A DNA stretch of 9,164 bases from Myxococcales bacterium (GTDB lineage: Bacteria; Myxococcota_A; Polyangia; Polyangiales; Polyangiaceae). Where the stretch lies: the NCBI GenBank assembly GCA_013298325.1, contig JAAFHJ010000155.1, positions 1-9,164 of the forward strand, given 5' to 3'. Numbering within the stretch: the stretch's first letter is position 1; the number at the start of each line of letters is the position of its first letter. The notes under the pieces are model-generated. The model was not told where the DNA came from, made no database searches, and saw only the letters and a program-made list of their open reading frames with translations. Shown here in pieces: positions 1 through 5,693 of the stretch. The translations under genes were made by a program, and so were the position numbers.

Positions 1-165
1 TCCCGTGCGCGCCGTTTCCTCACCGCCGTTGGCGGTTCCGGGCGGACGCGCACCCGCAGAAGCCCAGCTACGTGCACTCTGCACACGTACCCGATGGCCC
101 GCATTTTTGGCCGCCGCCGCCAATGCCGCGCCGACTTTCCCACGCCCAAGAATGAAGACCTTCAC
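1..165 (-). CDS. N-terminus of a Rossmann-fold (DUF2520-like) dehydrogenase-type protein, partial
   Basis: Reading leftward from a GTG at 165, 55 codons stay open to the window edge, so the C-terminal part is missing. The first residues, MKVFILGRGKVGAALAAAAK, form a beta strand, a GxGxxG dinucleotide loop (residues 7-12) and an alpha helix, as at the start of NAD(P)-binding proteins. The KVG loop and the 'NAGH' before the second strand resemble the Rossmann-like/DUF2520 family and ketopantoate or prephenate dehydrogenase relatives. Basic residues after strand 2 (VQSARS) could favour NADP, but this is inference. The start overlaps the nadD stop (GTGA), so the gene is translationally coupled to nadD and is the third gene of the operon. 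The substrate cannot be told from this fragment. Residues 31-55 are Gly/Ala/Pro-rich and give no family signal. Confidence 0.7.
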   Translation of the reverse strand, partial: MKVFILGRGKVGAALAAAAKNAGHRVRVQSARSWASAGARPPGTANGGEETARTG

Positions 166-752
166 GGCGCTTGGTAGAGCGCGCGATCGGCGATCCGAGC
201 AAGCACCTTCCGCGGCACCCAGGCGGTGAGGCGCGGATCGTCGGGGGCGGCGGCGAGCAGGGCGCGGACCAGCGTGCTCGAGACCTCCGGGAGCACCGGG
301 GGCGGCGCGTCGGCGTGATCGACGCCGGCCCGTCCAAGCACAATGGGAGGCGCGAGCGCACAGACGTCGCCCCAACGGTGCCATTTGGGCGCTTCGACGA
401 GGATGTCGGCGCCGACGAGGAGACGCAAGGAGTCGTTCGGATACTTCGTTTGAAGAAACTCGAGTAAATCTAACGTACGCCCCTCACCGGGCCCCCTACC
501 CTCCGAAAGACGCTGCGTGACGATCTCTTCTTCCGCGCGGGAAATCTCGACGTTTGCAACGCCTTCAAAGGCCAATTCGCACAAAGCGAGACGCTCCTCA
601 AAAGGGGCAAGCGCTTTTCCGAAAGGGTGACGAAAGGTCGGAACGACGAGAATCCGTGCGGTTTCAATCGTTGCTTGAGCGACGACGACCGCGAGCAAAT
701 GCGCGAGATGGGGCGGGTTGAAGCTTCCGCCAAAGACGATCGTTGCAGGCAC
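162..752 (-). CDS. nadD: nicotinate-nucleotide adenylyltransferase (NadD)
   Basis: NadD joins nicotinate mononucleotide to AMP from ATP, giving deamido-NAD in the cytoplasmic NAD pathway. With a GTG start at 752 the protein has 196 residues, typical for the family. It opens with strand 1 and the nucleotidyltransferase motif GGSFNPPHLAH (residues 8-18), a match to GG[ST]F[DN]PxHxGH, whose histidines bind ATP. A 'GADILVEAPKWHRW' block (about 114-127) corresponds to the NadD GADxxxxxxxW region, and VSSTLVR (157-163) matches the C-terminal ISSTxIR motif. An in-frame ATG at 785 adds 11 residues but overlaps the upstream gene and lacks a ribosome binding site; the GTG has GAGGA six bases upstream and gives the usual short N-terminus. 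The gene sits 19 bp after the phosphoesterase-like gene and overlaps the next one, so it is the middle gene of an operon. Confidence 0.93.
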   Translation of the reverse strand: MPATIVFGGSFNPPHLAHLLAVVVAQATIETARILVVPTFRHPFGKALAPFEERLALCELAFEGVANVEISRAEEEIVTQRLSEGRGPGEGRTLDLLEFLQTKYPNDSLRLLVGADILVEAPKWHRWGDVCALAPPIVLGRAGVDHADAPPPVLPEVSSTLVRALLAAAPDDPRLTAWVPRKVLARIADRALYQAP

Positions 753-758
753 CGGGTT

Positions 759-763
759 TCCTC
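759..763 (-). promoter_or_regulatory. ribosome binding site deciding the nadD start
   Basis: On the minus strand GAGGA lies six bases before the GTG at 752. The alternative ATG at 785 has no purine-rich stretch upstream, so this site favours the shorter protein. Confidence 0.65.
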
Positions 764-771
764 GGCGGTCG

Positions 772-1374
772 TCAGCCCGGTTCACGGACGCGGAGCGGCA
801 GGAGCTCTTCGCGGAGCGAAAGGTTGAAGCTTGCGTCGTAGAAGCTCACGGTGAGGTCGGGGCCGTCGTCGTCGAGCACCGCAATGCCGCCGCCGGGGCA
901 GCCGAGGGGGCCGGGGGAGAGAAACCAACGAGCCCCGATCTTTCGGACGGTCGGTGAGCTCCCGTCGCCGTAGATCAGAATGTTCGCCGCGCGCGCGGTG
1001 TCGTCTTCGAGCTGGCGGCGGTCGTTCGTCAACAACACCATGCGCTCGCCAACCTGTTCGACCGCGCGGAGCGTATCTTCGGGCAAGCTCTCAAGCGCTC
1101 GCAGCCGGAGGCGAGCCCGTTCACCGTGCACGTACGCGTCGACGGCGGCGGCAGTCCCCCCGACGGCGAGTGCGGCGGCCCGTTCCCAGCTTCCGTCATC
1201 GCTTGCGTCGTCGCCGACGATCTTCCGTGCCCAGGCGGCGACCGCTTTGTCAAGGGTACCGTCGCCGTCCAAATACACGACTTTCCACGCTTTTGCCTGG
1301 CGCAACAGGAACTCAGCCGCGCGACCCAGTTGGTTCACGTCGCCGGAGGACGGGCCGAGGATGCCGAGTTTCAT
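772..1374 (-). CDS. probable inactive metallophosphoesterase-fold protein (function unknown)
   Basis: This is a 200-residue protein beginning MKLGILGPSSGD. I do not recognise a named gene. The layout resembles YfcE/MJ0936-type calcineurin-like phosphodiesterases: a first strand where the family has SDTHG (here GPSSG, residues 7-11), then VVYLDGDG (32-39) where it has the metal-binding GD, then ILIYGDGSSP (132-141) where it has vGHTHxP, then FLSPGPLG (151-158) where it has iNPGS, then GGIAVLDDDGPDLTVSFYD (162-180) like the family's final strand pair. The Asp and His metal ligands of the first motif and both His of GHTH are replaced, so if the fold is right the protein is probably not a metal hydrolase. 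The ATG at 1374 is chosen because it begins the first core strand; upstream in-frame codons (to 1503) look non-coding. Its stop lies 19 bp before nadD, implying one transcript. Coding status is quite sure; the fold is an inference. Confidence 0.8.
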   Translation of the reverse strand: MKLGILGPSSGDVNQLGRAAEFLLRQAKAWKVVYLDGDGTLDKAVAAWARKIVGDDASDDGSWERAAALAVGGTAAAVDAYVHGERARLRLRALESLPEDTLRAVEQVGERMVLLTNDRRQLEDDTARAANILIYGDGSSPTVRKIGARWFLSPGPLGCPGGGIAVLDDDGPDLTVSFYDASFNLSLREELLPLRVREPG

Positions 1375-1531
1375 GACGCGCCTAGGCATCTTCGTCGAAA
1401 CCCCGCGGTTTTGGAACGACGCATTTCCGAAGTTCGACGATGCGATTTTGTGGGGCGGCTCGGCGGTGGGGAACCCGGAGTTGCGTGCAGAGGCCGCGCG
1501 CACCGACGCAACGTCGATTACCGTTCACGGA
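1375..1531. other. divergent intergenic region (phosphoesterase-like gene / pirin)
   Basis: These 157 bp separate two diverging genes and should carry promoters for both. I see no convincing -35/-10 pair, operator or terminator on either strand. Confidence 0.4.
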
Positions 1532-2497
1532 ATGTCCGCCCTGTTTACGCGTCGCACGTTCCTTGCGCAGGCTTCCGTGGCCGCGGTTGCCGGCTGTACA
1601 ACAACCCCCGCTCAACGAGGTAATCCAGTCATGTCGCAGGCACGTGCTGTAAAAGAAATTCTAGCGGGAATGCCGACGAGTGACGGCGCGGGGGTAAAAC
1701 TGACACGTGTGATTGGCCAGCCGCGGCTTCGGAATCTTGATCCATTTTTGATGCTCGATCGCTTCCACTCGGACGATCCAAACGCCTACATCGCCGGGTT
1801 CCCGACGCATCCCCACCGCGGCTTCGAGACGGTGACGGTGATGCTAAATGGGCGAATGCGCCACGAAGATAGTCGCGGTAATAAAGGACTTATTCAAGGG
1901 GGCGGAGTCCAATGGATGACCGCCGGACGTGGAATCCTTCATTCAGAGATGCCTGAGCAGGATCGCGGCCTGATGAGCGGATTCCAACTGTGGATCAATC
2001 TCCCAAAAGAGGAGAAAATGTGTGATCCCTTCTACCAGGATCTGCAGCCGGAAGCGCTCGCCGCACCGGGCGCCGCCCCCATCAAGACGACCGACCTCGA
2101 CGGCAAAGGCGCTGCGCGGGTCGTCTCGGGCGACCTGTTCGGCGTCCACGGCCCGGTACGGAACCGCGCTGCGGAGCCGCTGCTCGCCCACGTCGTCCTC
2201 CAGGCCGGCCACAAGATCGACGTCCCGACGCCGGTAGGCCACACCGCGTTCTTTTTCGTCAACGAAGGCTCGGTGAAGATCGGCGAAAAACTCATCAAGC
2301 GCGCGGAGATCGCGCTCCTCGATGCTGGCGAGCGCATCGTCCTCGAAGCAGGCGACCAAGGGGCCCAGCTCCTCCTCGCCGCCGCAAAGCCCTTCGGCGA
2401 GCCGATCGTCCAGCACGGCCCCTTTGTGATGACGACCGCGGAGGAGATCGACCGCGCGATCTACGACTACCGTCGAGGGACCCTCGGGCGCGATTGA
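1532..2497 (+). CDS. pirin-family bicupin protein with Tat/lipoprotein-type signal
   Basis: The protein has 321 residues. Residues about 70-170 form the N-terminal pirin cupin, with the metal site H93-x-H95 in HPHRGFETV and H137-x-E139 in ILHSEMP all present. Residues about 205-321 form the C-terminal cupin and end with the family's GPFVMTTAEEIDRAIYDYRRG block. Pirins bind Fe(II); some act as quercetin 2,3-dioxygenases and others bind regulatory partners, so the substrate is open. Unlike most pirins it begins with a twin-arginine stretch (TRRTFL, 6-11), a hydrophobic segment and a lipobox-like AVAGC (Cys22), suggesting Tat export and lipid anchoring. The ATG at 1532 has only a weak ribosome binding site. 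A second in-frame ATG at 1631 has GAGGT nine bases upstream and would give a normal cytosolic pirin of 288 residues. The next gene starts 17 bp after the stop, so the two are probably co-transcribed. Codons in the first half are noticeably more AT-rich than in the second. Confidence 0.92.
   Translation: MSALFTRRTFLAQASVAAVAGCTTTPAQRGNPVMSQARAVKEILAGMPTSDGAGVKLTRVIGQPRLRNLDPFLMLDRFHSDDPNAYIAGFPTHPHRGFETVTVMLNGRMRHEDSRGNKGLIQGGGVQWMTAGRGILHSEMPEQDRGLMSGFQLWINLPKEEKMCDPFYQDLQPEALAAPGAAPIKTTDLDGKGAARVVSGDLFGVHGPVRNRAAEPLLAHVVLQAGHKIDVPTPVGHTAFFFVNEGSVKIGEKLIKRAEIALLDAGERIVLEAGDQGAQLLLAAAKPFGEPIVQHGPFVMTTAEEIDRAIYDYRRGTLGRD
1617..1621 (+). promoter_or_regulatory. internal ribosome binding site in the pirin gene
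   Basis: GAGGT lies nine bases before the in-frame ATG at 1631, just after the signal-peptide-like segment. It would allow translation of a pirin lacking the export signal. It could also be chance, since the signal peptide upstream looks genuine. Confidence 0.4.
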
Positions 2498-2514
2498 TGC
2501 GGTAGAAGGCGGCC

Positions 2515-3822
2515 ATGGCCGAACAGACCGGGCGCGCAGGGGCCGAAAAAACGGTGGCGTTCACCTTCGATGGGGAGCCCGTAACGGGGCGTCTTGGTGA
2601 GCCGCTCGCGGTGGCGCTTGTACGTGCAGGATACATAAATCTCGCACGCAGCCCGAAGTTTCACCGGCCGCGGGGCCCCTCCTGCCTCCGCGGCGGCTGC
2701 GACGGGTGTGTCCTCCGCGTCGACGGCGTCCCAAACGTCCTCTCGTGCTTGGAGCCGGTCCGTGACGGGGTCCGCGTCGAGTCGCAAAATAGCGCGCTCA
2801 CCCGCCGATTTGATCCCTTGCGCGGCGCCGACTTCACCTTCCCCAACGGCTTCAATCACCATGATTTCCTTGCAGGAATTCCGATCGCCGAAGACCTGCT
2901 CGCCGCCTTCGCCCGAAAAGTCGCCGGCCTCGGTCACCTCCCCACGGAGCCTGGTTCCGTCCGCGAAGCGACCGTCGAGACGACCGATGTGCTCGTCGTC
3001 GGCAGTGGCCCCTTCGGTCTCGCGGCAGCGCGGGCGGCGGCGAGCGCCGGCTTGCAGAGCATCGTTGTCGATGACGCGGTCGCCCCAGGCGGCGTCCTCC
3101 GGGCGTTCCCGGCGCGCGATCCACGGGCAGCATACTTGCATCCTGCACCGAAAGACCTGCGCGTCGGCGCGACGGTCGTCGGCATCTACGATCCCGACGG
3201 AAAACCGCGAGCTCTCCTGCTCGCGCGCGACCGTGGAGCCTCGCTTATCTATCCAAAATGGTTCGTTTTTGCGACGGGCAACCACGACGCTACGATCCCC
3301 TGCGGCGACGAAGACCGCCCCGGCGTCTTCTCGGCGCGCGCCGCAGGAATCCTCGTCGAAGCCGGTGTCGTCCTCCAAGAGCCGGTGCTTGTGGCTCCGC
3401 GTGGCGCGACCGAACTCGGGCGCTCGGTCGCCGAGAGGCTCGGCATTACGGTGATTGAAAAGGGCGTTTCAGAGGTCCTCGGCCTCTCCGAAGTGCGCGG
3501 AGTGTCCTTCGAAGATGGAACGACGCTTTCGGCAAAAACGGTAATTGTGGATGTGCCTCCTGCGCCGGCCCACGAGCTGCTCGCCGAGGCCGGTTTTGCC
3601 GTCGTTCTTGGCGAAGCAGGCTTTCTCCCAGCAGGAAATTCGCTTGTAAGCCGCCGGAATTGCTTCCTCGCAATCGGCGGAGCGAACGGACGCGCGCTCG
3701 GTGAGGTCGCCGCGACAGAGGCGGCACTTGATCGGATCTTCTCGGAAGCTTCAGTCGTCGACGAGGGGGCCGAAGAGAAAAATTCCCCCGGCGACGGCGA
3801 GCACATCAAACACACCAAGTAA
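2515..3822 (+). CDS. [2Fe-2S]/FAD-dependent oxidoreductase, sarcosine oxidase alpha / HcnAB-like
   Basis: This 435-residue single chain has two domains. Residues about 14-90 are a ferredoxin-like domain of the Fer2_4 type with the cluster cysteines C57-x4-C62-x2-C65-x12-C78. Residues about 157-410 are an FAD-binding Rossmann domain with VVGSGPFGLAAA (GxGxxG at 163-168), 'APGG' at 190-193, the ATGNHDATIPCGDEDRPGVF block (253-272) shared with sarcosine oxidase alpha, and a final IGGANGRALGEVAATEAA segment that closes the FAD site. This order matches HcnA fused to HcnB, or the N-terminal half of sarcosine/octopine/opine oxidase alpha chains, which dehydrogenate amines or amino acids. The C-terminal aminomethyltransferase-like half of sarcosine oxidase alpha is absent and no beta-subunit gene is nearby. 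The expected second nucleotide site (about 290-310, VLVAPRGATELG) lacks a GxGxxG. Start: ATG with AGAAGG five bases upstream, 17 bp after pirin. The last 24 codons are antisense to ccmB. Substrate unknown. Confidence 0.9.
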   Translation: MAEQTGRAGAEKTVAFTFDGEPVTGRLGEPLAVALVRAGYINLARSPKFHRPRGPSCLRGGCDGCVLRVDGVPNVLSCLEPVRDGVRVESQNSALTRRFDPLRGADFTFPNGFNHHDFLAGIPIAEDLLAAFARKVAGLGHLPTEPGSVREATVETTDVLVVGSGPFGLAAARAAASAGLQSIVVDDAVAPGGVLRAFPARDPRAAYLHPAPKDLRVGATVVGIYDPDGKPRALLLARDRGASLIYPKWFVFATGNHDATIPCGDEDRPGVFSARAAGILVEAGVVLQEPVLVAPRGATELGRSVAERLGITVIEKGVSEVLGLSEVRGVSFEDGTTLSAKTVIVDVPPAPAHELLAEAGFAVVLGEAGFLPAGNSLVSRRNCFLAIGGANGRALGEVAATEAALDRIFSEASVVDEGAEEKNSPGDGEHIKHTK

Positions 3823-4455
3823 CAGAAAATAATCAGAGAGTTCGCGGAGCGTCGCGCCGTCGAAGAGCTCTTTTGTTCCGGCGACCCCCGACAGGAGGAC
3901 CGGCGACAGAAGCGGAAACAGCACCGTCGCCAACACAAGATCGCGGGCGCGCGTGCGCACGGTCATCGCGCCGAAGAGCGTCCCGAGGCCGGCGATGCCG
4001 ATCGATCCTGCGAGGAGGAGCGGGAGGAGCCGCGGCGCGATCGCAAGGAGATCGAGGTGGAACAGGAGCGCCACTGTCGGCACGATCACCGCTTCCACAG
4101 CGAGCAAAAAGAGAAGGACTCCGGCACCTTTGCCGAGAAAAAGCGCAGCGCGCGGGATCGGCGCCACAAGGAGCCCGACGAGCGCGTTCTCCTCGCGCTC
4201 CCGCTGCCAGGTGCGGCCAAGGGCGAGGACCCCCGAAAAGGCGATTGGAATCCAGATCGCTCCGGGGGCGGTGTGCTCACCGTCCAGAAAAGCGACCGAC
4301 GCCATGACCGTCACAAGCAGCGCGAAAAAGCCTGCGGTTGTGAGGATTTCCTTCGTGCGCCACTCGATGCGGAGGTCCTTCGCGAAAACGGCCGCGGCCG
4401 CCCCCAGAAAAGAGGGCGGCCGAGGCGGAGCAGGGCGAACGACCGTTGCGGTCAA
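3751..4455 (-). CDS. ccmB: heme exporter subunit CcmB (cytochrome c maturation ABC permease)
   Basis: CcmB is the membrane component of the CcmAB transporter, which in system I cytochrome c maturation drives release of holo-CcmE from CcmC. The 234-residue protein (E. coli CcmB has 220) has a cytosolic N-terminus with the family signature KDLRIEWRTKE (26-36), then six predicted membrane segments (about 40-57, 66-82, 108-133, 142-164, 172-193, 209-230). The loop after segment 2, WQREREENALVGLLVAPIPR (83-102), is the characteristic CcmB coupling region. It starts at a TTG whose last two bases overlap the previous stop (TTGA), with AAAAGGG upstream. No ccmA or ccmC is adjacent: its downstream neighbour converges on it and overlaps its 3' end by 72 bp. 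Family assignment is confident; partners must lie elsewhere. Confidence 0.9.
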   Translation of the reverse strand: MTATVVRPAPPRPPSFLGAAAAVFAKDLRIEWRTKEILTTAGFFALLVTVMASVAFLDGEHTAPGAIWIPIAFSGVLALGRTWQREREENALVGLLVAPIPRAALFLGKGAGVLLFLLAVEAVIVPTVALLFHLDLLAIAPRLLPLLLAGSIGIAGLGTLFGAMTVRTRARDLVLATVLFPLLSPVLLSGVAGTKELFDGATLRELSDYFLLLGVFDVLAVAGGIFLFGPLVDD

Positions 4456-4958
4456 AGGCCCTTTTCTTTGGCAAATTCGTTGGCCAAGATCGTCGCCGCT
4501 TCGAAAGATTTCGTAAAATCTTCGATGATCTTGCTCTCAATCATTCCGCCGACCATGAAGATTTTCACGTCGACCTGGAGCTTCGCGCAGCGGTACAGCT
4601 TGCCGCCGACGCTCTCGACCCACATCTCGCCACGCACGTTGGACTTGTCGGCGGCGGTGCTGGAGTGGACGACGAAGGAGTAGCGCTTCGTGCCCTTGTC
4701 GAAGGTGCCTTCTTCTTCGTAATTGAAGGAGTTTCCGGCGATCTTCTTCACCGGACCGGGGAGCGCGTCGACGGGCGGCGAGATGCGAACACGACGGGAA
4801 AGCTTCGTCCCCTCGTCCTTCTGCCAGAGGCTCTCGTAGCCGGGGAACTTGAGCTTATCGAAAAAGAGTCGACGATTGTATTCGGTGTCGAAAAAGCAGT
4901 TGGCCCAATAGGCCTCTTCCGACATGTGAATTTCGCCGCGCAGATTCGCTTCCGCCAT
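4452..4958 (-). CDS. DUF2505-like START/SRPBCC-fold protein
   Basis: The protein has 168 residues, no signal peptide and no membrane segment. An N-terminal SEEAYWANCFFDTEYNRRLF segment (13-32) resembles the first helix pair of START-like proteins, where it follows 'pae.vW...D..Y'. Later parts, such as VDALPGPVKKIAG, a FNYEEEGTFDKGTKRYSFVV strand pair, and a GGMIESKIIEDFTKSFEAATILANEFAKE C-terminal helix (from about 137), fit the DUF2505 family of the START/SRPBCC superfamily. Such folds bind hydrophobic ligands, but no ligand is known for this group. ATG at 4958 is supported by GAGGG six bases upstream. Its stop overlaps the ccmB start, so the two are co-translated; whether it serves heme handling is speculation. 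An alternative start at Met12 (4925) would remove little. Confidence 0.8.
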   Translation of the reverse strand: MAEANLRGEIHMSEEAYWANCFFDTEYNRRLFFDKLKFPGYESLWQKDEGTKLSRRVRISPPVDALPGPVKKIAGNSFNYEEEGTFDKGTKRYSFVVHSSTAADKSNVRGEMWVESVGGKLYRCAKLQVDVKIFMVGGMIESKIIEDFTKSFEAATILANEFAKEKGL

Positions 4959-5060
4959 GGTCGTCCCTCGTCCTCTGGGTAGCAGCGGCGAGTGCCGCTG
5001 AGGTTACGTTGAGCGGCGCAAGCTACCGGAACCGGGCGCGCTTGAGGCAGACAAAACAGC
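4959..5060. other. short intergenic region upstream of the DUF2505/ccmB operon
   Basis: These 102 bp lie between the terminator of the 114-aa gene and the DUF2505-like gene and should contain that operon's promoter. No clear consensus elements are visible. Confidence 0.35.
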
Positions 5061-5097
5061 AAAAACCCCGCATCCTCGGCGACCGAGGGCGGGGTTT
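5061..5097 (-). terminator. rho-independent terminator of the 114-aa protein gene
   Basis: Outer arms AAACCCCGC (5063-5071) and GCGGGGTTT (5089-5097) pair perfectly over 9 bp. Inside them CCTCGG (5074-5079) pairs with CCGAGG (5083-5088) around a CGA loop, with a two-base AT bulge on one side only. On the minus strand the hairpin runs into TTTTTGCTGTTTTG. It lies about 55 bp after the stop at 5151. Confidence 0.85.
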
Positions 5098-5150
5098 CGC
5101 GAGGCGCCGTTCTCCGATCCGGCGTCGCGCCGGGCGGAGAGAAACGCGAC

Positions 5151-5495
5151 TCAGGCCTTGGCGGCGACGCGCTTCTTGGCCGAGGTGTACTGGTCGAAGA
5201 GGCGCGGGATCGGGAACGCCTCGAGGCGGGCCTTGTAGCCGGCGTCCTTGGTGCGCTTCTCGGTCTCGAGGATCGCGGCGATGAGCTTCTCGCGGCTGCC
5301 GAAGACCTTCTTCACTTCCGTGAAGACGCCGTGGAGGCGGAGGAGCTTCGCGTTGGAGACGTGGGCGAGGCCTTTGCCTTCCTGGGCGCGGCCGAGCCAG
5401 AGGGCGTTGTCGTCGGCGAACGCCTGGACGGCGGCGACGAGCTTCGTCTTGTCGCCAAACTTATCTTTCACGAGCGCGAGGGGGGACTTTGCCAT
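5151..5495 (-). CDS. small basic protein with internal repeat, function unknown
   Basis: The protein has 114 residues starting MAKSPLALVKDKFGDK. I do not recognise the family. It is rich in Lys/Arg (23 against 12 Asp/Glu), has no signal peptide or membrane segment and no cysteine, and ends in a basic SAKKRVAAKA tail. Two segments exactly 52 residues apart share a pattern: VKDKFGDKTKLVAAV (9-23) and VKKVFGSREKLIAAI (61-75), that is VKxxFGxxxKL[VI]AA[VI]. A further partial match lies between RLHGVFTEVKK (53-63) and RLFDQYTSAKK (98-108). This suggests duplicated helical units. The ATG at 5495 has GGAG six bases upstream; longer in-frame readings (to 5645) run through the terminator of the GH25 gene and are unlikely. 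The gene is alone between two terminators. The charge would suit nucleic acid binding, but nothing proves it. Confidence 0.85.
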   Translation of the reverse strand: MAKSPLALVKDKFGDKTKLVAAVQAFADDNALWLGRAQEGKGLAHVSNAKLLRLHGVFTEVKKVFGSREKLIAAILETEKRTKDAGYKARLEAFPIPRLFDQYTSAKKRVAAKA

Positions 5496-5644
5496 GAGAA
5501 ACTCCGTATTTAGGAGGTGGTGCTCCGGATGACCGAAGCGGCGGGGATACCGGGAAAAGGTCCAAAATCGGAACCCTCTCCAGGGACTGGCGCGCTTAGC
5601 GGAGGTTGCCGCGGCGCGCAAGAGTGTCGTGGGCGGCGGAAGCA

Positions 5645-5676
5645 AGAAACCCCGAGGCTTGCGACCCGGGGTTTCT
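5645..5676 (-). terminator. rho-independent terminator of the GH25 lysozyme gene
   Basis: AGAAACCCCG (5645-5654) pairs perfectly with CGGGGTTTCT (5667-5676), extended by two G-C pairs past a bulged A. It lies 17 bp after the stop at 5694 and on the minus strand runs into TTTCTTGCTT. Its AAACCCCG arm is the same as in the terminator at 5061-5097. Confidence 0.8.
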
Positions 5677-5693
5677 GACGGAGGGGTGCCGAA

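Noticed and set aside
980..1531. Open plus-strand reading frame extending the pirin gene upstream, including an ATG at 1373
   Set aside because: It is antisense to the phosphoesterase-like gene up to 1374, has a Ser/Arg-rich shadow composition and no ribosome binding site, and would bury the export signal that starts at 1532.
2467..3378. Minus-strand open frame of about 303 codons opposite the flavoprotein gene
   Set aside because: The plus-strand gene has clear domains and a ribosome binding site; the antisense reading is a codon-bias shadow.
5496..5645. N-terminal extension of the 114-aa protein up to an alternative start at 5645
   Set aside because: The extension is Arg/Pro-rich, starts inside the terminator of the neighbouring gene, and the ATG at 5495 has a proper ribosome binding site.
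5513..5676. Plus-strand AGGAGGT followed by an ATG at 5529 and a short open frame of about 48 codons
   Set aside because: Despite the good ribosome-binding-site match, the peptide is Gly/Arg-rich, runs through the minus-strand GH25 terminator, and lies in the promoter region of the 114-aa gene. The site looks like chance.
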